Position numbers and translations under genes: made by a program
Shown here: positions 33,028 through 41,435 of the stretch, in pieces
Position numbering within the stretch: the stretch's first letter is position 1
Layout: every line of letters starts with the position of its first letter
Assembly: GCF_009760925.1 (NCBI RefSeq)
Contig: NZ_VRLV01000011.1
Location: forward strand, 62,001-126,000
Length of the DNA: 64,000 bases
Direction: 5' to 3'
Source of the DNA: Nonomuraea typhae
Lineage (GTDB): Bacteria; Actinomycetota; Actinomycetes; Streptosporangiales; Streptosporangiaceae
The notes under the pieces: generated by a model
Database searches by the model: none
Seen by the model: the letters and a program-made list of their open reading frames with translations, nothing else
What the model was told of the DNA's origin: nothing

Positions 33028-34623
33028 ATGAAGCGCACCCTCATCGCGGCCGGCGGGTTCCTCCTCGCCGCCGGCCTCACCACCCCCGCCCTGGCCGGCG
33101 CCACCTCCTCCGATCCCGCTGCGGAGGCGCTGGCCAAAGACGCCAGGGAGGTCTCGGAGGTCCTGAAGTTCTGGACGGCCTCCAACAACGCCGCCCTCAG
33201 GCAGGCCACCGCGCTCACCTACGACTACAAGGCCGGCGGCGCCGCCATGACCGGCGGGTACACCGCCGACGGCAAGCCGGGGCTCGTCGCCCCGATCGGC
33301 GGCGAGAAGAAGAAGGTGGCCAAGAGCTACAACGTCAACTTCCCGAAGACGATTGGCAAGGTCTTCTTCGTCAACGCCAAGGGCGGCCTGAACTGGTGCT
33401 CGGCCACCTCGATCCAGTCGCAGCACCGCAACCTGGTCGCCACGGCCGGCAACTGCGTCTACGACGAGGCGGGCAATGGCCATGTCATGGACAAGTGGGT
33501 CTTCGTCCCGGCCTTCTACCAGGGCAAGACCCCGTACGGCATCTTCGTCGGCAAGACGGCGTACCTGCACTACGACTACGCCAACTACGAGGACGGCGAC
33601 CGCAACTACGCCTTCGTCACCGTCTACAACGGCCTGAACCTCGGTACCGGCAAGACCACCCAGGTCAACAAGGCCGAGTTCGACAAGTTCGTCGGCGACA
33701 AGTGGGTGGACGAGAAGGAGATCACCAAGGCGGAGTACGACGCCGGGGTGGACAAGTACGGCAAGGACGGGCCGTACAAGTCCAAGATCGTTGACCCGAA
33801 GACCGAGACCGTGGCCAAGCCGGCCGGGGTCAACTCCGACGAGACCCTCAAGCCGTACCTCGCGGCCGAGGGCAAGGACGGGATCAAGGCGGTCACCTTC
33901 GAGGTCACCGAAGGCACCTACACCTCGTCGAAGAAGGACTACGAGAACAACTCGCAGTTCGCCTCGGAGACGGTGCCGATCTCCAAGGAGGACTACGAGC
34001 GCCTCCTCAAGGAGAAGGCGTCCGGCAACTTCCCCGGCAAGGTGGAGGAGGTCAAGGACGGCACGAACGTCATCGGCTGGAAGAAGACCACCTACTGGCT
34101 GCTGAAGTGGGTGAAGTCCAGCACCAAGACGGTGTACTACGTCGAGCAGTACTTCATCCGCGACGGCGGCCTGGTCTCCACCGGCCGCCTGGGCGACGCG
34201 GTCGGCGGCCAGGGCTTCGCCTACAACCAGCCGGTCGCCAAGTCCCCCGTCCGGGTCTTCGGCTACCCCTACGCCGAGCACCCGGACGGCAACAAGGCGT
34301 ACACCGGCATCACACCCAAGACGTGCTACGGCAAGACCAGCGCCAAGAACGTCACCTGGGCGAAGTACCGCATCGAGGAGAACGTGGCGCTGAAGTGCGC
34401 CATGACCCCCGGCGCGGACGGCGGCCCCTGGCTGCTGAAGTACAGCAACGCCACCCGCCTCGGCTACGTCAACGGTGTCACCGGCGGCTTCCTCGACACC
34501 GACAGCAACGGCCGGATCGACCACAGCATCAGCGCCTACTTCGACGGTGAGACCAACTCGGTCTACCGCGCCGCGGAGAAGAACTGGAGCGGGGACATCC
34601 TGCCGGGCATCAAGAAGCCGTAA
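33028..34623 (+). CDS. Secreted trypsin-fold pseudoprotease with a large charged insertion
   Basis: Protein of 531 residues with a signal peptide (MKRTLIAAGGFLLAAGLTTPALAG). The body matches the actinobacterial secreted trypsin-like family: GKVFF, WCSATSI, LVATAGNCVYD, WVFVPAFYQGKTPYG, NYAFVTVYNG, GFAYNQP, VRVFGYPY, CAMTPGADGGPWL. Every catalytic position is changed: Asn142 where AGHC has His, Asn193 where DYAF has Asp, and Asp464 where SGGPW has Ser. About 150 residues rich in Lys, Glu, Asp and Tyr (roughly 205-365) are inserted between the second and third catalytic blocks. It is therefore probably a binding or structural protein, or a protease inhibitor or decoy, rather than an enzyme. A good AGGAG precedes the ATG and a terminator follows. 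Confidence 0.9.
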   Translation: MKRTLIAAGGFLLAAGLTTPALAGATSSDPAAEALAKDAREVSEVLKFWTASNNAALRQATALTYDYKAGGAAMTGGYTADGKPGLVAPIGGEKKKVAKSYNVNFPKTIGKVFFVNAKGGLNWCSATSIQSQHRNLVATAGNCVYDEAGNGHVMDKWVFVPAFYQGKTPYGIFVGKTAYLHYDYANYEDGDRNYAFVTVYNGLNLGTGKTTQVNKAEFDKFVGDKWVDEKEITKAEYDAGVDKYGKDGPYKSKIVDPKTETVAKPAGVNSDETLKPYLAAEGKDGIKAVTFEVTEGTYTSSKKDYENNSQFASETVPISKEDYERLLKEKASGNFPGKVEEVKDGTNVIGWKKTTYWLLKWVKSSTKTVYYVEQYFIRDGGLVSTGRLGDAVGGQGFAYNQPVAKSPVRVFGYPYAEHPDGNKAYTGITPKTCYGKTSAKNVTWAKYRIEENVALKCAMTPGADGGPWLLKYSNATRLGYVNGVTGGFLDTDSNGRIDHSISAYFDGETNSVYRAAEKNWSGDILPGIKKP

Positions 34624-34633
34624 CGCCCGCATG

Positions 34634-34670
34634 GCCCCGCACGGAACCTCCCCGTCCCGTGCGGGGCTTT
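34634..34670 (+). terminator. Rho-independent-like terminator after the pseudoprotease gene
   Basis: GCCCCGCACGG (34634-34644) pairs perfectly with CCGTGCGGGGC (34657-34667), followed by TTTC. It lies 11 bp past the stop codon. Confidence 0.85.
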
Positions 34671-34698
34671 CGGGTACGGCCGGCCGTACAGGATGGGG

Positions 34699-35031
34699 TC
34701 AGGGTTCCGGAACCCAGAGCCGATGCCCCCACCCGATGTCACAAGATTTCCGGACCTGCAGGGCAGCACGGGCGATCAAGTCCGCCAGCTCGGCGGCGGT
34801 CCGCAGCCCACCGCCGAACGTGCACGCCAGCCGCAGGTGCTCCAGCGCGTTCTCCGCCGACCGCAGCTCCTCCACCAGCACCACCGTCCCGCTCTCCCGC
34901 CCGATCTCGGCGAGTACCTGGACCGCGTCCTCGTCCGGCAGCCACCCGGTCACCTGCGACAGCAGGACGGTCTCCCCGCCTGCGGGCCGCAGCGGCTGAA
35001 CCGGTCGCTGGAGTTGCTGGAGCGCGGGCAC
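34699..35031 (-). CDS. Hypothetical protein, possibly a shortened methyltransferase-like tail
   Basis: The product is about 110 residues from GTG 35031. Third codon positions are almost all G or C up to the last few codons, which supports real coding on this strand rather than the overlapping frames. The sequence (ETVLLSQVTGWLPDEDAV, VVLVEELRSAENALEHL, DIGWGHRLWVPEP) has a mixed alpha/beta look reminiscent of the C-terminal part of class I methyltransferases, but no SAM motif is present and I do not recognise the family. It is divergent from a TetR gene across ~55 A/T-rich bp, so it may be controlled by that regulator. Confidence 0.55.
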   Translation of the reverse strand: MPALQQLQRPVQPLRPAGGETVLLSQVTGWLPDEDAVQVLAEIGRESGTVVLVEELRSAENALEHLRLACTFGGGLRTAAELADLIARAALQVRKSCDIGWGHRLWVPEP

Positions 35032-35086
35032 ATGGTCGGCGCAAGAACTCTCGACAAAATAAAAATATAGCCGTATGATTATCGCC

Positions 35087-35680
35087 ATGCCGAGAGTAGC
35101 CGACCACGCACAGCGCCGCCGCCAGGTGGTGGAGGCCACGCTGCGGGTCATGGCGGCCCGGGGCATGGAAGGGCCCACGATGGCCGAGGTCGCCGCGGAG
35201 GCGGGGGTCTCCGTGGGGCTGGTGCAGCGATATTTCCCGACCAAGGATGAGATGCTGCTGCTGACCTTCGAGCATCTCGGCGCCCGGCTGGTGGAGCGAC
35301 TCAAGGCGGCCTGGGAGGCCGGCGGCCCGGTCAAGGAGCGGCTGCGCCGGTGCCTGCTCGAACTCCTTCCCCTGGACGACGAGCGCATGACCGAGATCCG
35401 GGTCTACCAGGTGTTCTGCGGCCGGGCGACCGGCAATCCCGCCCTGCGCAGGGTGCAGGTGACCGTGCACGCCACGGCCCGGGCCGACCTCGCGGCGACC
35501 ATCGCGCGGGCGCAGGCCGACGGGGAGGTCCCGGCCGGGCGGGATCCGGGCGAGGAGGCGGCGCTGCTGTGGGCGCTGGTCGACGGGCTGGCGATGCACG
35601 CGTGCGCCGATCCCGCGGGGCTGCCGCCGGCCCTGGCCGAGCGCCTGGTCGAGCGGCAACTGGACCGACTCTTCGGCTGA
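35087..35680 (+). CDS. TetR family transcriptional regulator
   Basis: About 197 residues from ATG 35087; an in-frame ATG at 35075 would add four residues. The N-terminal HTH is typical (GPTMAEVAAEAGVSVGLVQRYFPTKDEMLL), followed by an all-helical ligand domain. It lies 80 bp upstream of and in line with the Rieske oxygenase gene, and divergent from the small gene at 34699-35031. It is the probable local repressor of both. Confidence 0.9.
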   Translation: MPRVADHAQRRRQVVEATLRVMAARGMEGPTMAEVAAEAGVSVGLVQRYFPTKDEMLLLTFEHLGARLVERLKAAWEAGGPVKERLRRCLLELLPLDDERMTEIRVYQVFCGRATGNPALRRVQVTVHATARADLAATIARAQADGEVPAGRDPGEEAALLWALVDGLAMHACADPAGLPPALAERLVERQLDRLFG

Positions 35681-35759
35681 GCCGTACCCCATGGCTTGTT
35701 TTTGTACAGACGTTCAGCAAATGAAATTGAACGCCCGTCCAGGAAAGGGGAAAAAGAGG

Positions 35760-36881
35760 ATGACGGACACCGCGACGCAGATCCTCCCGCCGAGCACCTA
35801 CTTCGACGCCGGCTGGTACGAACGCGAGCAACTGGAGCTGTTCAGCCGCACCTGGCGCTACGCCGGCACCACCGACGACCTCGACCGGCCCGGCTCCTAC
35901 CGGTCGATCCAGGCGGGACGGCACCCGCTGGTCGTCGTCCGCGGCCAGGACGGTGAGCTGCGCGCCTTCCACAACGTCTGCCGCCACCGCGGCACCGCCG
36001 TCCTGTCGGGCAGCGGGCGCGTGGAGAAGCAGATCGTCTGCCCGTACCACAACTGGACCTACGGGCTGGACGGCTGCCTGCGCGCCGTCCCCCAGCGCAA
36101 CGAGGTCGACCGCCACCTCGACCGCACCAAGCTCGGCCTGCACCCGGCCACCGTCGCGGTCTGGCGCGGCCTGGTCTTCGTCCACCCGGACCCCGGCCCG
36201 GAACCGCTGGACGACTGGCTGGGCGACCTGCCCGAGCGCATGGCGCCCCACGACCCGCTGCGCCTCGTCCAGGTCGCCGCCGACGTGCACCACATCAAGG
36301 CCAACTGGAAGGTGTTCATGGAGAACGCCCTGGACAACTACCACCTGGGCTACGTGCATAAGGACACCCTCGCCGGCTACGACCACAAGCGCCAGGAACA
36401 GCACGCCTGCGGCGACCGGCACTGGTTCTTCTACGAGCCGCCGCTCAAACCGGGGCGGGTCACGCCCCGTGAGGCCGGGCTCAAGCCGATCGCCACCGAG
36501 CCACGCTGGTACGGCTCGTCGTTCGGCCTGTTCTTCCCCAACCTGTTCGTGCTGTCGTCCGCCACCCTCTGGGCGAGCGTCGAGGTGACCCCCACCGGCC
36601 CCGAGACGACCACGTTCGAGATGCGCACCCGCGTCCTGCCCGGCCAGGGCGGCAGGCTCGCCGCGGCCGGGCTGGCGGAGGCCGTGCTCGGGCTCGGCAG
36701 GCGGATTCTCCGCAAGCAGCCCACGTACGACCTGATCGAGGAGGACGTCTTCTGCTGCGAGGCCGTCCAGACCGGCATCAGGTCACCGTACTTCTCCGTC
36801 GGCCCGATCGCCTACCGCTACGAGCGCGGCATCCAGGCATTCCAGCGCAACGTCCTCGACTACGTGCCGCTGGAGCGGTGA
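35760..36881 (+). CDS. Rieske [2Fe-2S] non-heme iron oxygenase, alpha subunit
   Basis: Protein of 373 residues. The Rieske cluster ligands are in CRHRGTAVL and CPYHNWTYG. The mononuclear iron site is in NALDNYHLGYVHKDT. Length and pattern fit single-component-type alpha subunits such as those acting on quaternary amines, carnitine-like compounds or aromatic acids; the exact substrate is unknown. I use the ATG at 35760, which follows an AAAAAGAGG ribosome binding site. The frame stays open 69 bp further upstream but without a good start. No reductase or ferredoxin gene is adjacent, so electrons must come from elsewhere. Confidence 0.92.
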   Translation: MTDTATQILPPSTYFDAGWYEREQLELFSRTWRYAGTTDDLDRPGSYRSIQAGRHPLVVVRGQDGELRAFHNVCRHRGTAVLSGSGRVEKQIVCPYHNWTYGLDGCLRAVPQRNEVDRHLDRTKLGLHPATVAVWRGLVFVHPDPGPEPLDDWLGDLPERMAPHDPLRLVQVAADVHHIKANWKVFMENALDNYHLGYVHKDTLAGYDHKRQEQHACGDRHWFFYEPPLKPGRVTPREAGLKPIATEPRWYGSSFGLFFPNLFVLSSATLWASVEVTPTGPETTTFEMRTRVLPGQGGRLAAAGLAEAVLGLGRRILRKQPTYDLIEEDVFCCEAVQTGIRSPYFSVGPIAYRYERGIQAFQRNVLDYVPLER

Positions 36882-36902
36882 TGGTCACGGATGACAGCGG
36901 GA

Positions 36903-37487
36903 TCAGCGGTAGCGGTCGAGCACCCGGTCGAGGGTGGCGACCAGGCGGCGCTCCGGATACTCCGCCGGGTTCATGACCCCGTGCAGCGTCAGCCCGTCGA
37001 CCAGCGCCACCAGCGCGTCGGCGATCTCCCCCGGGTCCTGCTCGGCGGTCATCTCCCCCACCGCCGCCGCGATCCGCACCAGCACGCGCACGGTGTCACG
37101 CCACTCGCGGTGGCTGGCGTAGCGCCGCGCCCGCTGCGCCTCGGAGGTCACCATCGTGCCCCAGGACATGACCAGCACCTGCGTCTCCACACTCGCCTCG
37201 CCTATCGGCAGCGCCGCCAGCAGCACCTCCCGTACGGCGTCGCGGCCGGATCGACCGGCCAGGCGGGCGCCCAGCTGTTCACGCGCCGCCTGGTAGGCGC
37301 GTTCCAGCGCGGCGTCGAGGATCGCGTCCTTGTCCGGGAAGTAGTAGGCGAGCAGTCCGTGCGCGTAGCCCGCCTCCTTGGCGATCTCCCGCGTCGTGGT
37401 GCCGGCCAGGCCGAGCCTGCGGATGGTCCGCCAGGTCGCCGCGATCAGCTCCTCGCGGCGCGCGTCGTGGTCGACCACCTTCGGCAT
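36903..37487 (-). CDS. TetR family transcriptional regulator, BetI-like
   Basis: The product is 194 residues from ATG 37487 (MPKVVDHDARREEL). The HTH is TTTREIAKEAGYAHGLLAYYFPDKDAIL, and the C-terminal domain has the layout of the BetI-type TetR_C group. It is divergent from the small ORF and dimethylargininase-like gene with just 27 bp between, so it almost certainly controls them. Its 3' end faces the Rieske oxygenase gene 21 bp away. Confidence 0.9.
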   Translation of the reverse strand: MPKVVDHDARREELIAATWRTIRRLGLAGTTTREIAKEAGYAHGLLAYYFPDKDAILDAALERAYQAAREQLGARLAGRSGRDAVREVLLAALPIGEASVETQVLVMSWGTMVTSEAQRARRYASHREWRDTVRVLVRIAAAVGEMTAEQDPGEIADALVALVDGLTLHGVMNPAEYPERRLVATLDRVLDRYR

Positions 37488-37514
37488 AGGTCCGCATGTT
37501 ACGGCAGCGGCCCC

Positions 37515-37607
37515 ATGACGACCGCCGAGGTGCGCGCCGGCACGGCTCCCGGCTGGGGCGAGCTCTACGACCGCATCCACATCGGCACAGAGAAGAGGAC
37601 ATCATGA
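37515..37607 (+). CDS. 30-residue ORF coupled to the dimethylargininase-like gene
   Basis: An ATG at 37515 opens a 30-codon frame (MTTAEVRAGTAPGW...) whose TGA (37605-37607) overlaps the ATG of the next gene (ATGA). I recognise no family. It may be a leader ORF that couples translation, a real microprotein, or the remnant of a larger gene; the end (ELYDRIHIGTEK) looks like part of a folded protein. The downstream gene also has its own AGAAGAGG site. Confidence 0.4.
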   Translation: MTTAEVRAGTAPGWGELYDRIHIGTEKRTS

Positions 37608-38491
37608 TCGACATCAGCGTCACCAGCGACGTCGGCCTGCTCCGGGACGTGATCCTGGCCCCGCACAAGGCGTTCACCCTGGAGGAGCTCATCCTGGAGG
37701 CGGAGGCCGACGGCGCCCGCGGCGACGAGGCGCTGCTCGGCGAGCTCATGGCCCGCTACTCCATCGAGGCGCCGGACCCGGCCGTCGCCGCCGGGCAGCA
37801 CGCCCAGCTCGTCCGGGTGCTGGAGGAGCACGACGTCACCGTGCGCTGGGCCGATCCCGTGGACTGCGTCGTCCAGCTCTACCCGCGTGACATGGGCTTC
37901 GCCATCGACGACGTCTTCTTCCTGGCCCGGCCGGCGACGCCCACCCGGCGGCGCGAGCAGGCGGAGTTGCTCAGCCTGCAGGCGCGCATGTCCAAGGTGC
38001 GCGCGCTGGACGCCGGTCACATCGAGGGCGGCGACGTGCTGGTCACCTCCTCCGAGGTGCTGGTCGGGGTGGGTGACAGCACCGATGAGGAGGGGATCGA
38101 GGCGCTGCGCCGAGGGATCGCCGCCGCGGGGCTGTCGCGCGAGGTGGTGCCGATGCGCTTCACCCATCTGGGCGTGGTCCACCTGGACGTGCACTTCACG
38201 CTGGCCTCGCCCGAGGTCGGCCTGATCAGCCCCGCCGCCTTCGACGCCGAGAGCCTCGACTACCTGAAGGGCCGCTTCGAGCTCATCGAGGTGACCCCGG
38301 AGGAGGTGCGGGCGCTGGCGGTCAACACGGTCGCGCTCGGGCCCGACCGCCTCGTCATCCAGGCCGGGCACGAGCGGCTGGAGGGCGAGCTGAGGCGGCG
38401 GGGCATCACCCCGGTGCCGGTGGACTTCTCGGAGATCACCCGCTTCCCCGGCGGCCTGCACTGCGCGACGCTCCCTCTCATCAGGGAGTAA
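37604..38491 (+). CDS. Dimethylargininase/amidinotransferase-fold hydrolase
   Basis: A 295-residue protein of the guanidine-group-modifying superfamily. Key residues are visible: YPRD (~93-96), the acidic GHIEGGD (~138-144), His193 in VVHLDVHF and the nucleophilic Cys287 in GGLHCAT. Family members hydrolyse methylarginines, arginine or related guanidines to citrulline-type products; which one cannot be read. ATG 37604 has an AGAAGAGG site and overlaps the upstream small ORF. A divergent TetR is the likely regulator. It overlaps the convergent aldolase gene by 11 bp. Confidence 0.9.
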   Translation: MIDISVTSDVGLLRDVILAPHKAFTLEELILEAEADGARGDEALLGELMARYSIEAPDPAVAAGQHAQLVRVLEEHDVTVRWADPVDCVVQLYPRDMGFAIDDVFFLARPATPTRRREQAELLSLQARMSKVRALDAGHIEGGDVLVTSSEVLVGVGDSTDEEGIEALRRGIAAAGLSREVVPMRFTHLGVVHLDVHFTLASPEVGLISPAAFDAESLDYLKGRFELIEVTPEEVRALAVNTVALGPDRLVIQAGHERLEGELRRRGITPVPVDFSEITRFPGGLHCATLPLIRE

Positions 38492-39353
38492 GGGCCTTTT
38501 CCAGGACGCGCGACTCGGCGGCGTCGAGGTCGCGCAGGGGCGCCCGGCAGTGACCGGCCGGGCGCCCGTGCAGCCGCAGCACCCCGCGGTAGAGGGCCAG
38601 GTCGCTCACCCCGGGAATCGGCGGCCGGGCGAGCATGCGGCGCAGCGGCAGCAGTTCGGCCCAGGCCGCGCGGGCGGCGGCCAGGTCGCTGCGCCGCATC
38701 GCGTCCCAGACGGCGACCGCGCCGGCGGGCACGACGTTCAGCAGGCCGCTGATCCACCCGTGGGCGCCTCCGGCCAGGGCTTCCACGGGCGCCGCGTAAC
38801 CGCCGTAGAAGGCGCGGAACCCCGGCAGCGCGGCCAGCTCGGCGAGCTGGTGCACCGTCGGCAGCGTGCTCTTCACCCCGGCGATGACGCCCTCGGCGTG
38901 CAGGGCCGCGAGGTCGGGGAGGTCGAGCGCCGGGATGGCGGCGTTGGCGGGGATGTTGTACACCCAGATCGGCAGCCCGCTCCCGGCGGCGACCGCGCGG
39001 TAGTGGGCCAGCACCTCTTCCCGGGAGGGCCGCTGGAAGTACGGGAGCACGACCAGCGCCGCGGTGGCTCCGGCCGCCTCGGCGTGGGCGGTCAGCTCGA
39101 TGGTCTCGGCGGTGGTGTAGGCGCCGGTCCCGGCCAGCACGGGGACCCGGCCGGCGACCGTCTCCAGCGCCGCCTCCAGCAGGACGCGGCGCTCGGCGCC
39201 GGTGAGGGCGACGAACTCGCCGCTGGTGCCGCCGATCACCAGCCCGTGGACGCCCTGCCCGACCAGCCAGTCGAGGTGGGCGCAGGTGGCCTCCAGGTCC
39301 AGCCGCCCGCCGGGGCCGAACATGGTCAGCGCCGCGGGATAGACCCCGTTCAC
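38481..39353 (-). CDS. DapA-family (dihydrodipicolinate synthase-like) aldolase/dehydratase
   Basis: TIM-barrel protein of about 290 residues. The Schiff-base Lys161 lies in AGVKST and the catalytic Tyr132 in WVYNIPA, with the GGTSGE loop near the start. I choose GTG 39353 because it overlaps the stop of the upstream enolase-superfamily gene (GTGA). Next to a sugar-acid dehydratase, this paralogue most likely cleaves or dehydrates a 2-keto-3-deoxy sugar acid rather than making lysine precursors. Confidence 0.9.
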   Translation of the reverse strand: MNGVYPAALTMFGPGGRLDLEATCAHLDWLVGQGVHGLVIGGTSGEFVALTGAERRVLLEAALETVAGRVPVLAGTGAYTTAETIELTAHAEAAGATAALVVLPYFQRPSREEVLAHYRAVAAGSGLPIWVYNIPANAAIPALDLPDLAALHAEGVIAGVKSTLPTVHQLAELAALPGFRAFYGGYAAPVEALAGGAHGWISGLLNVVPAGAVAVWDAMRRSDLAAARAAWAELLPLRRMLARPPIPGVSDLALYRGVLRLHGRPAGHCRAPLRDLDAAESRVLEKALTP

Positions 39354-40525
39354 CGGGTGCCCCCGGCGTCGTACTCGGGCCGGAACGGATGCTTGACGAT
39401 CTCCTCGATGCGCAGCTTCGGCCCCAGGCCGGGGGCGTCGGAGACCACCCATTCGCCGTTGCGCACGACCGGCGGGTCCTCGGTGTAGCGCTCCCAGAAG
39501 ACCATCTGCTCGGGCGTGAGCATGGACTCGGAGATGAGCAGGTTCGGCAGCGTCGCGCCGAGCTGCCAGGTGGCCGCGCTGGCCAGCGGGCCGAACGGGT
39601 TGTGGAAGGCGATCGAGACCGCGTTGGCCTCGGCGAGCGCGGCGATGCGCTTGGCCGCGGTGATGCCGCCGCAGAAGATCACGTCGGGCTGCGCCACCGA
39701 CAGCGCCCGCTGCTCCAGGAAGGGCGCGGCGGCGTACGGCCCGGCCCAGCGTTCACCGGCGGCGATCGGGATCGAGGAGCGGCGGGTGACCTCGGCCAGC
39801 CACTCGGGCCGCTCCGGCGGCACGGGCTCTTCCACGAAGGTCAGGCTGTACGGCTCCAGCACCTCGCACAGCCGGATCGAGTTGGCCACGTTGAGCCGCC
39901 CGTGGCAGTCGAGCATCAGGTGCACGTCGGGCCCGGCGACCTCCCGGGCGGCTTCGAAGTACTCGGCCAGCAGCGGCCAGAACCAGTTGGGCAGCAGCTC
40001 GGTCTCGGTCTGCCGGGCGGGGATGGCGGCGGGCGTCTCGTGGTGGACGCTGGAGACCTTGGTGTAGAAGCCGGGCAGCGTGGTCTTGATGGCGGTGAAG
40101 CCCATGGCCAGCCGATCGGCGATCTCGGCGGCGAACTGCTCGGGCGTCTCGGTGGCCCTGGCGTGGGTGTAGACGGGTACGGCGTCGCGAAACTTCCCGC
40201 CGAGCAGCCGGTGCACGGGCACTCCGAGGGATCTGGCGTTGAGGTCCCACAGGGCCACGTCGATGGCGGAGATGCCGATGGTCAGCAGGGTCCCGCCGAG
40301 GAAGGAGTCGCGGTACATGCGCTCGAAGTGCTGCTCGATGCGGGTGGGGTCCTTGCCGACGAGGTATTCGCCGAGTTCCTCGACGATCGCGGAGACGGTT
40401 CTGGTCCGGCGGCGCATCGCGACCTCGGCCACTCCTTCCACGCCTTCGTCCGTCTCGATCCTGACGTAGATCGCGTTGTAGTACCCGAATTCGGCGATCC
40501 ACTGCCGCACGGCGGTCACGCGCAT
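39350..40525 (-). CDS. Enolase-superfamily sugar acid dehydratase, galactonate-dehydratase-like
   Basis: Protein of 391 residues. The metal ligands fit the mannonate/galactonate dehydratase group: Asp206 and His208 in LMLDCHGR, Glu232 in FVEEP and Glu258 in AAGER, with the downstream FHNPFGPL block. The fold begins with the usual capping domain (MRVTAVRQWI). It would dehydrate an aldonic or uronic acid to a 2-keto-3-deoxy acid, which the coupled aldolase could then process. An AGGACCTAAGTC operator lies ~45 bp upstream of its start. Confidence 0.92.
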   Translation of the reverse strand: MRVTAVRQWIAEFGYYNAIYVRIETDEGVEGVAEVAMRRRTRTVSAIVEELGEYLVGKDPTRIEQHFERMYRDSFLGGTLLTIGISAIDVALWDLNARSLGVPVHRLLGGKFRDAVPVYTHARATETPEQFAAEIADRLAMGFTAIKTTLPGFYTKVSSVHHETPAAIPARQTETELLPNWFWPLLAEYFEAAREVAGPDVHLMLDCHGRLNVANSIRLCEVLEPYSLTFVEEPVPPERPEWLAEVTRRSSIPIAAGERWAGPYAAAPFLEQRALSVAQPDVIFCGGITAAKRIAALAEANAVSIAFHNPFGPLASAATWQLGATLPNLLISESMLTPEQMVFWERYTEDPPVVRNGEWVVSDAPGLGPKLRIEEIVKHPFRPEYDAGGTR

Positions 40526-40570
40526 GCGTCGACTCCTTCTCCCGATGGTGTCCTCATCGTCTGGATAGAA

Positions 40571-40582
40571 AGGACCTAAGTC
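40571..40582 (+). promoter_or_regulatory. Regulon operator, site A
   Basis: AGGACCTAAGTC differs at one base from the consensus AGGACCTAGGTC. It lies between the divergent dehydratase (40525) and GntR regulator (40669) genes. Confidence 0.7.
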
Positions 40583-40593
40583 AAGAGTCGGAA

Positions 40594-40611
40594 GTTTTGG
40601 GGCTCCAAAAC
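40594..40611 (+). promoter_or_regulatory. Inverted repeat upstream of the GntR gene
   Basis: GTTTTGG (40594-40600) and CCAAAAC (40605-40611) form a perfect 7-bp inverted repeat around GGCT. It is unlike the AGGACCTAGGTC sites and could be a second operator or a leader hairpin. Confidence 0.4.
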
Positions 40612-40668
40612 GGGCTCATGGTCTACGATGACGTGGAACATAGGACAGGGGTGGAGAGGGGCGAGGAC

Positions 40669-41385
40669 GTGGAAACCGATTCATTACTGCGCGGTCGCGC
40701 GCTACTGGGCACCAGGGTCGCCGCCCTGATCACCGACTTCATCAGGCAACAGGGCCTGCGCGAGGGCGACGAGCTGCCGTCGGAGGCCAAGCTCGCCGAG
40801 GAGTACGGCGTGAGCCAGCGCGTGGTCCGCGACGCCTTCCGCTCCCTGAGCCAGCAGGGCGTCATCCGCACCCGGCAGGGCAAGCGGGCGGTCGTCAGCG
40901 AGCTGCGCCCGGTCGCCGTGCACAGCTACTTCCGGCTGGCCATGGAGGCGGACGGCTCGGCCATCGACGAGCTGGTCGAGATGCGCCTCGCGCTGGAGAC
41001 CAAGGCGGCGGGCCTGGCCGCGACCCGGATCACCGACGAGGAGCTGGAGGGGCTGCGCACGCTGCTGGAGGCGGCCGACGCGGTCGGCGACGACCTGCAC
41101 CGCCGGGTCGAGCTCGACCTCGCCTTCCACCTCGGCATCGTCAAGGCCGCCCGCAACCGCTTCTTCACCGCGGTGCTGGAGGCGCTGTCCGACGTCCTGG
41201 CCACCGAGCGGGAGAAGGGCAAGGAGCTGACGGAGTTCCTGGGCGAGACGCACGCCGAGAGCGACGCCGAGCACAGGGCGCTGCTCCTCGGCCTCGGCAC
41301 CCGCGACGCGGCGCTGGCCGAGCAGCAGATGCGCGCTCACCTGGAGCGCGTCCAGCGCACGTTCCGCGGCGACGGCCTGGAATGA
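40669..41385 (+). CDS. GntR-family (FadR/FCD type) regulator of the sugar-acid locus
   Basis: About 238 residues from GTG 40669, which has a strong GAGGGGCGAGGAC site; ATG 40618 and a TTG at 40597 are in-frame alternatives. The N-terminal winged helix (LPSEAKLAEEYGVSQRVVRDAFRSL) is classic GntR. The C-terminal FCD domain has the metal/ligand residues in ELDLAFHLGIV, and a later EHRALL. FadR-type proteins sense acyl or sugar-acid ligands. Its position beside one of the six AGGACCTAGGTC sites suggests that it represses the whole 38-60 kb locus and itself. Confidence 0.9.
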   Translation: METDSLLRGRALLGTRVAALITDFIRQQGLREGDELPSEAKLAEEYGVSQRVVRDAFRSLSQQGVIRTRQGKRAVVSELRPVAVHSYFRLAMEADGSAIDELVEMRLALETKAAGLAATRITDEELEGLRTLLEAADAVGDDLHRRVELDLAFHLGIVKAARNRFFTAVLEALSDVLATEREKGKELTEFLGETHAESDAEHRALLLGLGTRDAALAEQQMRAHLERVQRTFRGDGLE

Positions 41386-41391
41386 CGGACA

Positions 41392-41431
41392 CCGGTGCGG
41401 CCCGTTCCGTGGAGGGGGCGGGCCGCACCGG
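41392..41431. terminator. Bidirectional terminator between gntR and a convergent operon
   Basis: CCGGTGCGGCCCG (41392-41404) and CGGGCCGCACCGG (41419-41431) form a perfect 13-bp stem with a 14-base loop. It sits between the stops of the convergent genes at 41385 and 41436. Confidence 0.85.
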
Positions 41432-41435
41432 CTGC

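Noticed and set aside
34693..35070. Plus-strand 125-codon frame opposite the small gene at 34699-35031
   Set aside because: Codon bias favours the minus strand; the plus-strand translation is Gln/Arg/Pro-rich without structure.
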